Positions 17,131 through 26,294 are shown, numbered from the stretch's first letter. The stretch: 64,000 nt of DNA from Alkalibacter saccharofermentans DSM 14828 (GCF_900128885.1 NZ_FQTU01000008.1:42227-106226), one strand, 5' to 3'. The notes: generated from the letters alone by a model not told the origin. Numbers and translations are program-made.

Positions 17131-18183
17131 TCAGCTGTTGCAGTAATCGTTCAAGACCTTCTGGATAGTTTCATAGCAGGGAGCATCCTGATATAGTATC
17201 TCATAAAGAGCTGTCAACAAGGGAAGTCTTTTTATATCGATCTTACCCTTTTCGTCCAGATTTTTCACCAGATTGTACCCAAACTTGATTGCCGGGTAGC
17301 CTTCTACGGTTATATCTTCATCCTGCATTTTTTGGATTGCCATGCTGGACTTCATTCCTTCTCCAACCACTTCTCCCAAAATCCTGTTTCGCCCTGCTTC
17401 ACCTGTAACCTCGAGATCCCCTGATCCGGGAAGCCCATAAACTGACTTGGCGCTTCCACCCATGGCTGTTGCAAACAGATCCATCTCTTCAGTAGCTATA
17501 GTAAATAGCGCGGATTTTGTATTGTTGTGAGTAAGACCCTTTATCCCTTTGTAGCCTTCTGCCATACCCAAGCTTACTGCGTAGGCATTTTTCATGGCAG
17601 CACATATTTCAGTGCCTATGATGTCATCGTCGGTTTTGACGTTGTACACTTCTGTGGCGATAAGCTCCTTGAATTTCTTGGAAGCAGCCATATCCTCACT
17701 GGCATATACCACGCATGTCGGCGATCTGTACAGAACCTCGTTGGCCTTGCAAGGACCTCCCACCGCTACTATGGGTATGGATTTCAAATCATTCGGAAGC
17801 TTTTCTTTTAAAATCTCAGGGAGAATGACGATTTCCCCCTCTTTGTCATAGTCAAATCCCTTCGATACTGTCGCTACAATGGAATCCTCCTTCAGATATG
17901 GAACCACTCTGTCGAATATCATTCCCAGCGCATCTGAAGTTATGGCCATTATAACGTATCGGCTTCCTTCCATTGCCTGTTCCAGTTCATCCACCTTAAA
18001 AAGCTTAGCCTCTTTTAAAAGTGGATATTTGTGTTTTGGATGGTTGTTTCCTTTTCTAAGTTCATCGATAATGTGTCCGTCAAGCTCTGTTCCCCATAGC
18101 CTTACTTCGTTTCCGTTTTCAATTAATGGAGTAGTCAGGGCGCTGCCCATGGCTCCTGCTCCTATAATCGTAATCTTTTCCAT
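17131..18183 (-). CDS. gpsA: NAD(P)-dependent glycerol-3-phosphate dehydrogenase family protein
   Basis: 350 aa. N-terminal nucleotide-binding GAGAMGSALTTPL, the VATVSKGFDYD loop, a central catalytic helix region (GTEICAAMKNAYAVSLGMAEG with the conserved Lys), and GSGDLEVT match the GpsA fold. It reduces dihydroxyacetone phosphate to glycerol 3-phosphate, the backbone for PlsC. GpsA usually has GxGxxGTAL, so the AMGSA variant and the somewhat longer length leave room for a paralogous sugar-phosphate dehydrogenase. Start at ATG after AGAGGTG. The upstream rpiB ends 5 bp before it, so the two are coupled. Confidence 0.82.
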   Translation of the reverse strand: MEKITIIGAGAMGSALTTPLIENGNEVRLWGTELDGHIIDELRKGNNHPKHKYPLLKEAKLFKVDELEQAMEGSRYVIMAITSDALGMIFDRVVPYLKEDSIVATVSKGFDYDKEGEIVILPEILKEKLPNDLKSIPIVAVGGPCKANEVLYRSPTCVVYASEDMAASKKFKELIATEVYNVKTDDDIIGTEICAAMKNAYAVSLGMAEGYKGIKGLTHNNTKSALFTIATEEMDLFATAMGGSAKSVYGLPGSGDLEVTGEAGRNRILGEVVGEGMKSSMAIQKMQDEDITVEGYPAIKFGYNLVKNLDEKGKIDIKRLPLLTALYEILYQDAPCYETIQKVLNDYCNS

Positions 18184-18188
18184 TTAAA

Positions 18189-18644
18189 TCACCTCTGTGA
18201 TCTGTACTTTTCATCAATTTCAATCATTTTATCGACTTTTGGCAATGAATTCCCTCCGTCAAAAGTTGACTCCAACCAGGCATTCAAGACGGTCTTTGCA
18301 CTTTCTGCACCTATAACTCTTTCTCCCATAGTGATTATCTGACAATTGTTGCTTTTAATCGATCTTTCAGCGGAGAACACATCATGTGCGACGGTAGCTC
18401 TGATACCAGGTACTTTGTTTGCGGTTATTGCCATTCCTATTCCTGTGCCGCATAGGATTATCCCTCTTTCATAATCACCGGAAGCTACAGCTTTTGCGAT
18501 ATCTTCGGCGATAAGCGGGTATAGCACGCTCTCCCCCTCTTTGACTCCGAAGTCTGTTAATTCATGTCCCTTTTCTTCAGCAAAAGCCTTTAGGATATCT
18601 CTCAATCTTACACCGGCTTCATCACAACCAATAGCAATTTTCAT
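18189..18644 (-). CDS. rpiB: Ribose-5-phosphate isomerase B
   Basis: 151 aa RpiB/LacAB fold protein interconverting ribose 5-phosphate and ribulose 5-phosphate. Motifs: N-terminal IAIGCDEAG, the catalytic Cys in GIILCGTGIGMAI, and the phosphate-binding NNCQIITMGER. An upstream reading would add 22 residues, but AGGAGG sits just before ATG 18644, giving the usual family length. The family sometimes acts on allose or galactose phosphates; nearby transaldolase and distant transketolase favour the pentose phosphate role. A small TGCGCA..TGCGCA hairpin lies in its leader (18668-18683). Confidence 0.9.
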   Translation of the reverse strand: MKIAIGCDEAGVRLRDILKAFAEEKGHELTDFGVKEGESVLYPLIAEDIAKAVASGDYERGIILCGTGIGMAITANKVPGIRATVAHDVFSAERSIKSNNCQIITMGERVIGAESAKTVLNAWLESTFDGGNSLPKVDKMIEIDEKYRSQR

Positions 18645-18712
18645 TATATTTCCTCCTATTCTTTTTTTGCGCATAAATGCGCATGCTCCAATGCGTATGT
18701 TAATATTCATAC

Positions 18713-18753
18713 AAAAAAACCGTAAAAAAACCTGTTATCAGATTGTTTTACGG
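18713..18753 (-). terminator. Terminator after transaldolase
   Basis: CCGTAAAA and TTTTACGG arms around an 18 nt loop, followed on the minus strand by seven T. Confidence 0.8.
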
Positions 18754-18835
18754 CCTTCACTTTTTTCACATTGGCTTCAAATATTTAATTAATGTCAGTA
18801 TATCACGAATGCTAGCCATCTGCAAGGTCTTGTGC

Positions 18836-19486
18836 TTATTTGTTTTTCATTGAATCCCAGTCCTTCATGAACTTGGCAAGACCTGCATCTGTGAGTGGAT
18901 GATTCAAAAGACCTAAAAGCGTCTGATAGGGGATCGTTGCAACGTCTACGCCTGCTTTGGCACAGTTTAACACGTCCATTTGATTCCTGAGACTGGCCGC
19001 GACGATCTTAGTTTTAATTTTATTTACCATAAATATTTCCCTTATGTCCTTTATAAGGGTACCGACTCCGTCCTGGCTGATATCATTTAGTCGACCTACA
19101 AATGGAGCTACAAAATACGCGCCAGCCCGTGCAGCTATCAAAGCCTGGTTTGCAGAAAACACCAGTGTCACCGCAACCTTGACGCCTTTATTGCTTAGAA
19201 TCTTGCAAGCCTGTATACCTGCCCAGTTACATGGCAGCTTTATTATCATCTTGTCGCTTAATTCATTTAACTTTAATCCTTCTTCCACCATTTCTTCCGG
19301 ATCTAAAGCGGTGACTTCGGCAAAAACAAATCCATCTACCAAGGTATTGATAGTCTTGATAACTTCTTCAAAATCCATGCCTTCTTTGGCGATCAGGCTG
19401 GGATTTGTCGTGACCCCTTCGATTATCCCAAGCTTTGCTGCTTTTTCAATGTCATCGATATTTGCAGTATCCAAGTAAAATCTCAT
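18836..19486 (-). CDS. Transaldolase, short TalC/Fsa type
   Basis: 216 aa TIM-barrel of the small transaldolase / fructose-6-phosphate aldolase group. Marks: RFYLDTANIDDI at the start, VTTNPSL, the Schiff-base lysine in MIIKLPCNWAG (about residue 85), TLVFSANQALIAA, and the closing LNHPLTDAGLAKF. It transfers a dihydroxyacetone unit between sugar phosphates in the non-oxidative pentose phosphate path, together with RpiB and Tkt of this window. The sequence alone does not separate transaldolase from aldolase activity. Confidence 0.92.
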   Translation of the reverse strand: MRFYLDTANIDDIEKAAKLGIIEGVTTNPSLIAKEGMDFEEVIKTINTLVDGFVFAEVTALDPEEMVEEGLKLNELSDKMIIKLPCNWAGIQACKILSNKGVKVAVTLVFSANQALIAARAGAYFVAPFVGRLNDISQDGVGTLIKDIREIFMVNKIKTKIVAASLRNQMDVLNCAKAGVDVATIPYQTLLGLLNHPLTDAGLAKFMKDWDSMKNK

Positions 19487-19658
19487 AAATCATCAACCTC
19501 CTGTAAACGATTATATCACTTTTTGAACATTTGTGCAACTATGAAATATTGAGCTGTCCGAATCTCCGTGTTTTTAAAATATTCTTATGGGTAATAAGAT
19601 ATATATGAAGTCCATTTATTAAAACATAGGGCAATAAAGAAACGAAAGGATGGTAAAT

Positions 19659-20201
19659 GTGAGCATATACGATATCAAGGTCAAGACGATAGACGGAGAA
19701 GAGACTACTCTTGAAAAGTACAGAGGAAAGGTTCTTTTAGTGGTAAATACCGCAAGCAAGTGTGGCTTTACCCCTCAATACGAAGGTTTGGAGGCTCTGT
19801 ACCAGAGCCTTGGAAACAAAGATTTTGAAATTCTCGCCTTTCCCAGCAATCAGTTTAAGGAAGAGCCCGGCAGCAATGACGAAATCAAGAATTTCTGCCA
19901 ATTGAATTACGGAGTCACATTTCCCTTATTTGACAAAGTTGACGTAAGGGGAGAAAATGTCCATCCAATTTATGCATATCTAACTGAAAAGGCTCCTTTT
20001 CAAGGCTGGGATCTATCCGATGAAGTCCAAAAGAAGTTCCACGGGATTAATGTGGACCGAAGCCCGGAATTTGCTGAAGATGAAAGCGTCAAGTGGAATT
20101 TCACCAAATTTCTCATAGACAAAAATGGAAATGTGGTAAAAAGATTTGATTCCTGGGTGGAGCCAGAGGACATAGCAGACTCCATAAGAGAGCTTATCTG
20201 A
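19659..20201 (+). CDS. Glutathione peroxidase family thiol peroxidase
   Basis: 180 aa thioredoxin-fold peroxidase. The peroxidatic residue is Cys, not selenocysteine, in NTASKCGFTPQYEGLE (about residue 35); the AFPSNQF and WNFTKFL motifs supply the Gln and Trp-Asn of the active site. In bacteria these enzymes usually use thioredoxin. An ATG three codons upstream overlaps the AAAGGA ribosome site, so GTG 19659 is preferred. Its own terminator follows, so it is probably a single-gene unit for peroxide defence. Confidence 0.9.
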   Translation: MSIYDIKVKTIDGEETTLEKYRGKVLLVVNTASKCGFTPQYEGLEALYQSLGNKDFEILAFPSNQFKEEPGSNDEIKNFCQLNYGVTFPLFDKVDVRGENVHPIYAYLTEKAPFQGWDLSDEVQKKFHGINVDRSPEFAEDESVKWNFTKFLIDKNGNVVKRFDSWVEPEDIADSIRELI

Positions 20202-20208
20202 TCCATAG

Positions 20209-20241
20209 GGGCATCCGATTTAGAAACGGATGCCCTTTTTT
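20209..20241 (+). terminator. Terminator after the peroxidase gene
   Basis: GGGCATCCG and CGGATGCCC arms with a 9 nt loop, then six T. Confidence 0.92.
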
Positions 20242-20314
20242 CGTTGTAAAGACATTGATCTTGATTTATAATTACATTTACACGGGTTATAATCACTATG
20301 AAATGGAGACATTT

Positions 20315-21184
20315 ATGAACAAACTAAGCAAGATGGATGCATTTCTTGCATCAGCATTTAAATATCAACATACCTTTCAGTGTCCCAAATGCAGGTCTTC
20401 GATGGCTCTGATCAACAAGAATCTTATATGTGAATCAAACCACTCATTTGACATATCAAAAAAAGGCTATGTCAACTTTTTGCTTGCCCCTCATGATTCG
20501 ATATACAGTAAAAGTCTGTTCCAAGCCCGTCAAAAAACCGCAGATGCAAGGGTATTCCACATATTGATGGATGAGGTGGCAGATTCCATAAATAGACTTT
20601 GCGGCAAGGAAAGCATCAGCATATTGGATGCGGGATGCGGAGAGGGGAGCATAAGCGCCGGCATATATAAAAGGCTTGGTGCCCGTGATATTGAATTCCA
20701 CGGAATCGACATTTCCAAGGAAGGGATATCTATCGCCGGAAACTGTGGCCTACCCATCCTATGGAGCGTAGGAGACCTTTCAAACCTCCCTTATAAAAAT
20801 GAGGCCTTCGACGTGATGCTAAACGTGCTTTCACCTTCTAACTACTCTGAGTTTTTCAGAGTAATGAAGGAAAATTCCACTATGATAAAAGTCGTTCCCG
20901 GGCCCGGCTATCTGAAGGAGTTCAGAAATGTATTATTTTCAAGTACTTCCAAAGCATCTTATTCGAATCAAAAGGTAAAGGACTTGTTCAAAAAAAACCT
21001 CTCTAACTTCAACTCACAGAAGATACAGTATTCATTTTCGCCAGATGAGCTTCAGCTTCATGACCTTATCGAGATGACGCCTCTGCTGGTTGACAGGAAT
21101 CTGGAAGCTGCTGAAAAAGAAAAATTAAAAAAAATCCAGACGATAAGCCTGGATTACGAGATACTCACCGGGAGCAAGACCTAG
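20315..21184 (+). CDS. RlmA-type 23S rRNA guanine-N1 methyltransferase
   Basis: 289 aa. An N-terminal zinc site (CPKC, then C and H about 15 residues on, followed by FDISKKGYVNFLL) is typical of RlmA/TlrB enzymes, and a class I SAM-binding domain follows (LDAGCGEGSISAG). These enzymes methylate N1 of G745 or G748 in domain II of 23S rRNA; TlrB members confer macrolide resistance, but most are housekeeping and nothing here points to resistance. ATG 20315 follows GGAGA; the longer reading lacks a site. Confidence 0.85.
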   Translation: MNKLSKMDAFLASAFKYQHTFQCPKCRSSMALINKNLICESNHSFDISKKGYVNFLLAPHDSIYSKSLFQARQKTADARVFHILMDEVADSINRLCGKESISILDAGCGEGSISAGIYKRLGARDIEFHGIDISKEGISIAGNCGLPILWSVGDLSNLPYKNEAFDVMLNVLSPSNYSEFFRVMKENSTMIKVVPGPGYLKEFRNVLFSSTSKASYSNQKVKDLFKKNLSNFNSQKIQYSFSPDELQLHDLIEMTPLLVDRNLEAAEKEKLKKIQTISLDYEILTGSKT

Positions 21185-21208
21185 GTCTTCTCCCGGCATT
21201 TTATTTTA
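21168..21208 (+). terminator. Terminator overlapping the methyltransferase stop codon
   Basis: CCGGGAG.AAGACC pairs with GGTCTT.TCCCGG; the TAG stop (21182-21184) lies at the loop. The tail is CATTTTATTTTATTT. Confidence 0.85.
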
Positions 21209-21209
21209 T

Positions 21210-22421
21210 TTATTCCCTGACTGCTTCTACTGCTTTTAAGAATTGTTCATCATCTTCAAGTCTGTATTCCTGTGAATATAACAGCTCTTCATCGATTTCC
21301 ACGATAATATCCGGCTCTATTCCGATACCATGTATATTCCGTCCATTAGGAGTAAAATACTCGGATATGGTTATCTTATAACCCGTTCCGTCACGATAAT
21401 CGCTCATGCGCTGTACGATGCCCTTGCCAAATGACTTAGTTCCGACGATTACTCCTTCTCCGGTATCCTGGAGGGCGCCAGCAAATATCTCCGCGGCACT
21501 TGCCGAGCCTTCATTTATTATGACCGCCATGGGCAATTCGAGTTTTTGTCTGTCGGTAGACCTTTCGTATTCTCTGTTCCCCTGTTTGTCCTGGGTATAA
21601 ACTATTACAGATTCCCCCATGATCCTATCGAGCATATCCACGACTGCGTTCATCATTCCCCCTGGATTATCTCGAAGGTCGAATACTATTCCTTCTACCC
21701 CCTGAGCTATGAGTTCATCCAGCTGTCTTTCAAACTCTTCAAATGTGTAGGGTTCAAATTGGGATATGGTCATATATCCTATGTTTTCGTACACTTGACT
21801 TGATACGCTGGTCATGACGATTTCTTCACGGACTATGCTTATATTTATTTCTTCCCCGGAACTTCTCTTCAAGACAGTTATTTCAACCTGTGTTCCTTCT
21901 TCACCTTTTATCAGAGCTACAACCTCTTCAAGGTTTAGCCCTTTTATCTCCTCACCGTCAACTGCCATGATTATATCTCCCGAAGCCAGTCCCGCCTTTT
22001 GTCCCGGGGATCCATCTATGGGAGATACTATGGTTACCCTGTCGTCGTCGCTCATGGTCACTACGACACCTATACCTACATAGCTGCCTTCAAGCTGCTC
22101 CAGATAAGTGGAAAACTGATCTTCGTTATAATATGCGGTGTAGGGATCTCCTACGGCACCGAACATTCCGGCCAGCGCCCCGTCAAATAGAACCTGCTCA
22201 TCCACATCCTTATAATATGAAGTTTGAATCTCATTTTTCAGATTCAGCATCTTGGTTATGAAATCCGCAGTATGGGCATCTTTTGCCTGTACGATCACCT
22301 TGTCTCCAACTGCAATTGTTATCAGATTGGTAAATACGAAGGTGGCCATATTTGAAACTATAAGTACGGCGATAAAAATAAGCACATACCATTTTTTGTT
22401 GTTGCTGTTATTATTATTCAT
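21210..22421 (-). CDS. C-terminal processing serine protease (S41, CtpA/CtpB type)
   Basis: 403 aa. One N-terminal membrane helix (about 10-33), a PDZ domain with GSYVGIGVVV and GDIIMAVDG, then the S41 core with the catalytic Ser in NEGSASAAEIFAG and Lys in KSFGKGIVQ. It faces outside the membrane and trims protein C-termini. It follows the ftsEX-envC-like cluster but a terminator separates them, so it may be expressed separately; in B. subtilis related enzymes act in signalling proteolysis. Start ATG after AAGGAGA. Confidence 0.92.
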   Translation of the reverse strand: MNNNNSNNKKWYVLIFIAVLIVSNMATFVFTNLITIAVGDKVIVQAKDAHTADFITKMLNLKNEIQTSYYKDVDEQVLFDGALAGMFGAVGDPYTAYYNEDQFSTYLEQLEGSYVGIGVVVTMSDDDRVTIVSPIDGSPGQKAGLASGDIIMAVDGEEIKGLNLEEVVALIKGEEGTQVEITVLKRSSGEEINISIVREEIVMTSVSSQVYENIGYMTISQFEPYTFEEFERQLDELIAQGVEGIVFDLRDNPGGMMNAVVDMLDRIMGESVIVYTQDKQGNREYERSTDRQKLELPMAVIINEGSASAAEIFAGALQDTGEGVIVGTKSFGKGIVQRMSDYRDGTGYKITISEYFTPNGRNIHGIGIEPDIIVEIDEELLYSQEYRLEDDEQFLKAVEAVRE

Positions 22422-22504
22422 ATGGGTCTCCTTGAGTATAAATTGGCTTACGTTTCATTGTAACACATAAGCTTTAGATTTCATTAAAAATGAAATCAGA
22501 AAAT

Positions 22505-22534
22505 AAAAAATCGGGAAGATTTCCCGATTTTTTT
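22505..22534. terminator. Terminator after the EnvC-like gene
   Basis: AATCGGGAA-gat-TTCCCGATT with A and T runs on both sides; stops leftward transcription from the ftsEX cluster. A second small inverted repeat, GATTTCATT..AATGAAATC, lies at 22478-22498 upstream of ctp. Confidence 0.88.
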
Positions 22535-22537
22535 ACT

Positions 22538-23689
22538 CTATGGCGATACATAACTCAGCGGATTTACAGTATTTCCATTAATACGTATTTCAAAGTGCAG
22601 ATGTATTCCGGTAGACATTCCCGTGGTGCCCACTTCACCGATTGGAGTTCCTGGGCTTACCTTGTCTCCTACGCTTACATATCTTCTGGCAAGATGAGCA
22701 TATACTGCCGAAACCTTGTTTCCATTGTCATCAAGGCCTAAATCTATTGTAACCACATTCCCATATCCACCTGAATACGTGGATCCAATGACTTCTCCAA
22801 ATCCTACGGCAACAGTATTTACACCTCTTCTGCCCCCTACGCTTATATCAATACCTGAGTGAAACCTTTGATACCCAAGTATCGGATGGATTCGGTTCCC
22901 ATAAGGGGAAGTGATTCGGGCATATCCCGGAGTCGGCCATAAATATCTGCTGTTGACTTTTTCATTTATTGATTGTCGCGCAATTATCTCGTTTTTGATT
23001 TTATTGGATTCTGCTTCTAATGCCTTTTGTTCTTGTTCCAACAACCTGGCATTGCTGGTAAGCTCCTTTACATATCCTTCACGGCTCACCCTCACTTGGC
23101 TTAGGCTGCTTCTTTGTCTCCTCGCCTCATTTTGCTTGGCGATTATGTTGTTTTTTTCAACTTCGATTTCTTCTTTTTTAGACTCTATTTCCTTCTCCAC
23201 AGCTTCGAGTTTTGCAAATATTTCCTGATCGTACTCTATAACGGTTCTTATCATATCTATCTTTGAAATAAGGTCTCCGAAGTCATCGGCACTGAACAAA
23301 ATTTCCAGGTAGCTGCTCTCGCCGAACATGTACATCACCCTTAAGCGTTCATCAAGGACTTCTTTGTACTCTTTGCGTTCTTCTTCAGCTTTTTTAAGCT
23401 CTTCCCTTATTTTTATAAGCTTTGCTTCCGTGGCATCTACATCTCTTTGAAGGTTTGATATTATTCCTTCGATTTTAGTTATCTCTCCGTCCAGCCTTTG
23501 GACTTCTTCCATAACCTCACTTATAGTGGCTTTGGTTGTATCGATTTTCTTTTTAGTTTCAGCCTGCTTTTGCTCTATGGATTCCAAGTCGTTTTTCAGA
23601 TCATCTACAGATTGGGCAGATACCCCTGTAGACAAAAAGGTCATAGTCATTAACAAGACCAAACCAAGTGACAATATTTTCTTTTTCAA
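22538..23689 (-). CDS. EnvC-like coiled-coil M23 peptidoglycan hydrolase or activator
   Basis: 383 aa. A signal peptide ending near VSAQS is followed by a long coiled coil (about 25-250) and a C-terminal LytM/M23 domain. The zinc site is intact: HSGID (HxxxD) and HLHFEI (HxH). EnvC-type proteins bind the outer loop of FtsX; intact metal ligands suggest that this one can itself cut peptide cross-links, like PcsB/CwlO partners in Bacillota use other catalytic domains. TTG start after AAAGGGGGA. Only 14 bp separate it from ftsX, strong support for an FtsEX-controlled hydrolase. Confidence 0.9.
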   Translation of the reverse strand: MKKKILSLGLVLLMTMTFLSTGVSAQSVDDLKNDLESIEQKQAETKKKIDTTKATISEVMEEVQRLDGEITKIEGIISNLQRDVDATEAKLIKIREELKKAEEERKEYKEVLDERLRVMYMFGESSYLEILFSADDFGDLISKIDMIRTVIEYDQEIFAKLEAVEKEIESKKEEIEVEKNNIIAKQNEARRQRSSLSQVRVSREGYVKELTSNARLLEQEQKALEAESNKIKNEIIARQSINEKVNSRYLWPTPGYARITSPYGNRIHPILGYQRFHSGIDISVGGRRGVNTVAVGFGEVIGSTYSGGYGNVVTIDLGLDDNGNKVSAVYAHLARRYVSVGDKVSPGTPIGEVGTTGMSTGIHLHFEIRINGNTVNPLSYVSP

Positions 23690-23703
23690 TGATTATTCCC
23701 CCT

Positions 23704-24600
23704 TTAAACGTCCAAAAATTTAGTTATCGAAAATAAGCTTCCAGTCGCTCCTACTATCAGCCCGTAAATCATGAAGTAGAAGGTAATAGAGGGCAAAACC
23801 GCCTCCGGCGGAGCAAATGTCACTCCCATTATCAGTGCAGACTGCCCTGCCATCGCTCCCAACAGATAATAGTAGATGTTTCTGACTACCAGTATCGCTA
23901 AGAAAGCTCCTGTAAATCCTAAAACCCCACCTTCTATGATGAAAGGAACCCTTATATACCAGTTGGTAGCCCCTACGTATTTCATTATGCTTATCTCTTT
24001 CCTTCTGGAAAACACTGTCAGCTTTATGGTGTTGTAGATGATGAACACGGATATCCCAGTCAAAATAACCAGTACTGCTAGGCTCAAAAGGTTAGTGAAA
24101 TCATTGAATCTTATCAATGCATCCACATAGCCTTGTCCGTAATTAATATAATCTACGCCCTCAAACTCAGATATGCTGTCGTTGACTTCCTTTATCTGGG
24201 AAGAATCCGTCACTCTCAAAATGAATGATTCGGGAAGGGGATTGTCGCCTTCAAGCCCTTGTAAAATCCCTTGATACTGCTCCAGGTTTTCTGACATTTT
24301 CTCAAGAGCCTCTTCCTTTGACTCGAACCTAACCTCTGATATCCTGGAGTCTGCAATGAGAAGCTCTTCCAGCTGACTCTTCTGCTCTTCTGTGGCGTCC
24401 TTTTCAACAAATACTTTAAGCTCAAGCTGGCTCTCAATATCGCTGGTCATGTGCTGGATGTTTAGGGCAATAACCAAAAATATGCCCAGTATCACAAGGG
24501 CGGCTATAACGGATACCACCGAAGCGATGCTCATAAGAGTGTTTCGCTTGATGCTCCTGGCGGTGTCTCGGATCAAGTACTTAAATGTGTGAATCTTCAT
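23704..24600 (-). CDS. ftsX: Cell division ABC transporter permease FtsX
   Basis: 298 aa. Four membrane helices: one near 20-45, then three in the C-terminal half (about 165-290), with a large extracellular loop between the first two (about 50-160) that contacts the wall hydrolase. The KEISIMKYVGAT segment is the coupling helix to FtsE. The preferred ATG 24600 lies inside ftsE (20 bp overlap); an upstream start would add an unlikely charged leader. FtsEX transmits ATP hydrolysis across the membrane to switch on wall cleavage, here most likely by the next gene product. Confidence 0.93.
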   Translation of the reverse strand: MKIHTFKYLIRDTARSIKRNTLMSIASVVSVIAALVILGIFLVIALNIQHMTSDIESQLELKVFVEKDATEEQKSQLEELLIADSRISEVRFESKEEALEKMSENLEQYQGILQGLEGDNPLPESFILRVTDSSQIKEVNDSISEFEGVDYINYGQGYVDALIRFNDFTNLLSLAVLVILTGISVFIIYNTIKLTVFSRRKEISIMKYVGATNWYIRVPFIIEGGVLGFTGAFLAILVVRNIYYYLLGAMAGQSALIMGVTFAPPEAVLPSITFYFMIYGLIVGATGSLFSITKFLDV

Positions 24601-25276
24601 AGTCGTACCCGCCTTTCTTGTCACCTATCACCTTGCCTCCATGCAAGGTGATTACCCTGGATTGCATCCTGTTTACAATTTCCCTGTCATGAGTAGCCAT
24701 TATGATCGTCGTGCCTCTGTCATTGATATCCTTCAGCAGCTTCATTATCCCTACTGAAGTCTTGGGATCAAGATTGCCCGTAGGCTCATCGCAAATTATT
24801 ATTTTAGGATCGTTAATTATCGCCCTGGCTATGGATACCCTTTGCTGCTCTCCCCCTGACAGCTGATCAGGATAATACTTTTCCCTGTGGGAAAGTCCGA
24901 CCATTTTAAGGGCTTCAGGCACCTTTTCCTTTATGTCTTTATGTTTTTTTTCTATGATCTCCATTGCATAGGCTACATTTTCATATACTGTTTTATCCGA
25001 TAAAAGCCTGTAATCCTGAAAGACTACTCCTACTTTTCTTCTATAAAATGGAATCTTCCTTCTTTTGATTCCCGTAATGTCTTCCCCATCTACAAATATC
25101 TTTCCTTCACTGGGATCTAGCTCCTTGAGCATCATTTTAATCAGGGTGGTCTTCCCCGCCCCGCTTTTTCCGACTACGAAGACAAAATCTCCTTTACAAA
25201 TGTTAAGATTTACATCTGACAAGGCTAGATGCTTCGTTTTATCATAAGTCTTATTGACATTTTCAAACGTTATCAA
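24581..25276 (-). CDS. ftsE: Cell division ATP-binding protein FtsE
   Basis: 231 aa ABC ATPase. Walker A GKSGAGKTT (about residue 38), Q-loop VFQDYRLL, signature LSGGEQQR, Walker B IIICDEPTGNLD and switch His in MATHD are all present. Works with FtsX. Start TTG 25276 following CGGAGGTAATAAAGG. A palindrome sits in the leader (25301-25314). Confidence 0.95.
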   Translation of the reverse strand: MITFENVNKTYDKTKHLALSDVNLNICKGDFVFVVGKSGAGKTTLIKMMLKELDPSEGKIFVDGEDITGIKRRKIPFYRRKVGVVFQDYRLLSDKTVYENVAYAMEIIEKKHKDIKEKVPEALKMVGLSHREKYYPDQLSGGEQQRVSIARAIINDPKIIICDEPTGNLDPKTSVGIMKLLKDINDRGTTIIMATHDREIVNRMQSRVITLHGGKVIGDKKGGYDYEDSHI

Positions 25277-25300
25277 CCTTTATTACCTCCGAATTATTAG

Positions 25301-25314
25301 GTTACACATGTAAC
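25301..25314. promoter_or_regulatory. Candidate operator, palindrome in the ftsE leader
   Basis: GTTACACATGTAAC is a 14 bp inverted repeat (GTTAC-N4-GTAAC form), followed 6 bp later by a further GTAAC half. It lies about 15-30 bp downstream of the predicted start of transcription of ftsE. Confidence 0.45.
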
Positions 25315-25334
25315 TATTGTGTAACTCTTTAGTC

Positions 25335-25343
25335 ATTATATCA
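25335..25343 (-). promoter_or_regulatory. Extended -10 promoter for ftsEX-envC
   Basis: Minus strand TGATATAAT (TG-N-TATAAT). The -35 region is only T-rich (TTTTTA at 17 bp). Confidence 0.5.
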
Positions 25344-25388
25344 GAAGAGCTGTTATATAAAAACCGATTTAAGGATTTTTAAAGAAAA

Positions 25389-25420
25389 AAAAGCGGTTTG
25401 AAAGCTCTCAAACCACCTTT
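25389..25420 (-). terminator. Terminator after the peptidoglycan-binding protein gene
   Basis: GGTTTGA and TCAAACC arms, extended by an imperfect CCTTT/AAAG base; on the minus strand a T-rich tail follows. Confidence 0.8.
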
Positions 25421-25448
25421 GATTCTCATCTAATACATTTAAGCGTTT

Positions 25449-26294
25449 TTATTCACTCAACTGGTTTATTCGTGCTATAGTTTCAGGATCAAGATTACCC
25501 GTTTCCTCTAAATCATTTTCCTGCTGAAACCTCGTTACCCCTTGAGCCGTCATATTTCCATATTGACCGTCTGCCTGACCGTCGAGATATCCCAGGCTGA
25601 TAAGCCTTTCTTGTAGAGCCTTGATTGCATCTCCTCTTTTACCTACCTTGTAAGTTATGGATTCTGCAAAAAGGCTGTCCCTTGTCACTTTGTCAAGCTC
25701 ACCGTTAGCTTCAAGTCCTTTATCCCTTTGATATCTTACCACCGATGAGGCCGTTTCCTCTCCGAAGGAGCCGTTTGGATACTGGGTCAAATAATCCATA
25801 TAGTACAGAATCATCTGATATCTGAGAATTTCTTTACCTTCTTTACCCAAGGAATATATTATTTCTTCATTCTGCAAGGCTGTCATAGTCTCAAAATCCA
25901 AAACTCCTGTCGCTTTGAATCCTTTATCCCCCTGATAAGCGCTAACTGCATCTTTGGTAGTTTCCTGGAATTTGCCGTTAGGAAACTCATCAAGGTAGTC
26001 CAGATAGTAAAGGATCAGTTGAAATTCGTAAACCTGGTCTTCAGATGATCCAATGGTATACTCCACGCCCTCCTCTATGTCCGAGCCAATATCAGAATTG
26101 CCGCTTCTGCCATCGTCTCCAAGCTGTTCCATTAAAGAATATCTGTCGTAAAAAGCCAGCTTCATCTGGTCGCTGGATAAACTAAGACCCGTAAGCCTGT
26201 TTTCAATGATGTTCATCCCTTCGAAAGAAGCTGACAAAGACAATAAAAATACCAAAATGACGCAATATAAAAATATACCTTTAAATGACTTCAT
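25449..26294 (-). CDS. Exported protein with three peptidoglycan-binding (PG_binding_1) repeats
   Basis: 281 aa. An N-terminal hydrophobic segment (about 5-24, signal peptide or anchor) is followed by an acidic spacer and three repeats of about 70 residues, each with the pattern V..LQ..L..LDYLDEFPNGKF...T..AV..YQ...G...TG.LD..T. The third unit (VGKRGDAIKALQERL) is the most canonical. No catalytic domain is present, so it probably serves as a wall-binding or spore/cortex-associated protein. It lies upstream of ftsE but is closed off by a terminator. Confidence 0.85.
   Translation of the reverse strand: MKSFKGIFLYCVILVFLLSLSASFEGMNIIENRLTGLSLSSDQMKLAFYDRYSLMEQLGDDGRSGNSDIGSDIEEGVEYTIGSSEDQVYEFQLILYYLDYLDEFPNGKFQETTKDAVSAYQGDKGFKATGVLDFETMTALQNEEIIYSLGKEGKEILRYQMILYYMDYLTQYPNGSFGEETASSVVRYQRDKGLEANGELDKVTRDSLFAESITYKVGKRGDAIKALQERLISLGYLDGQADGQYGNMTAQGVTRFQQENDLEETGNLDPETIARINQLSE

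Noticed and set aside
20315..21184. Macrolide resistance gene of the TlrB type
   Set aside because: RlmA and TlrB share the same fold and motifs. There is no resistance context, and housekeeping methylation is the default.
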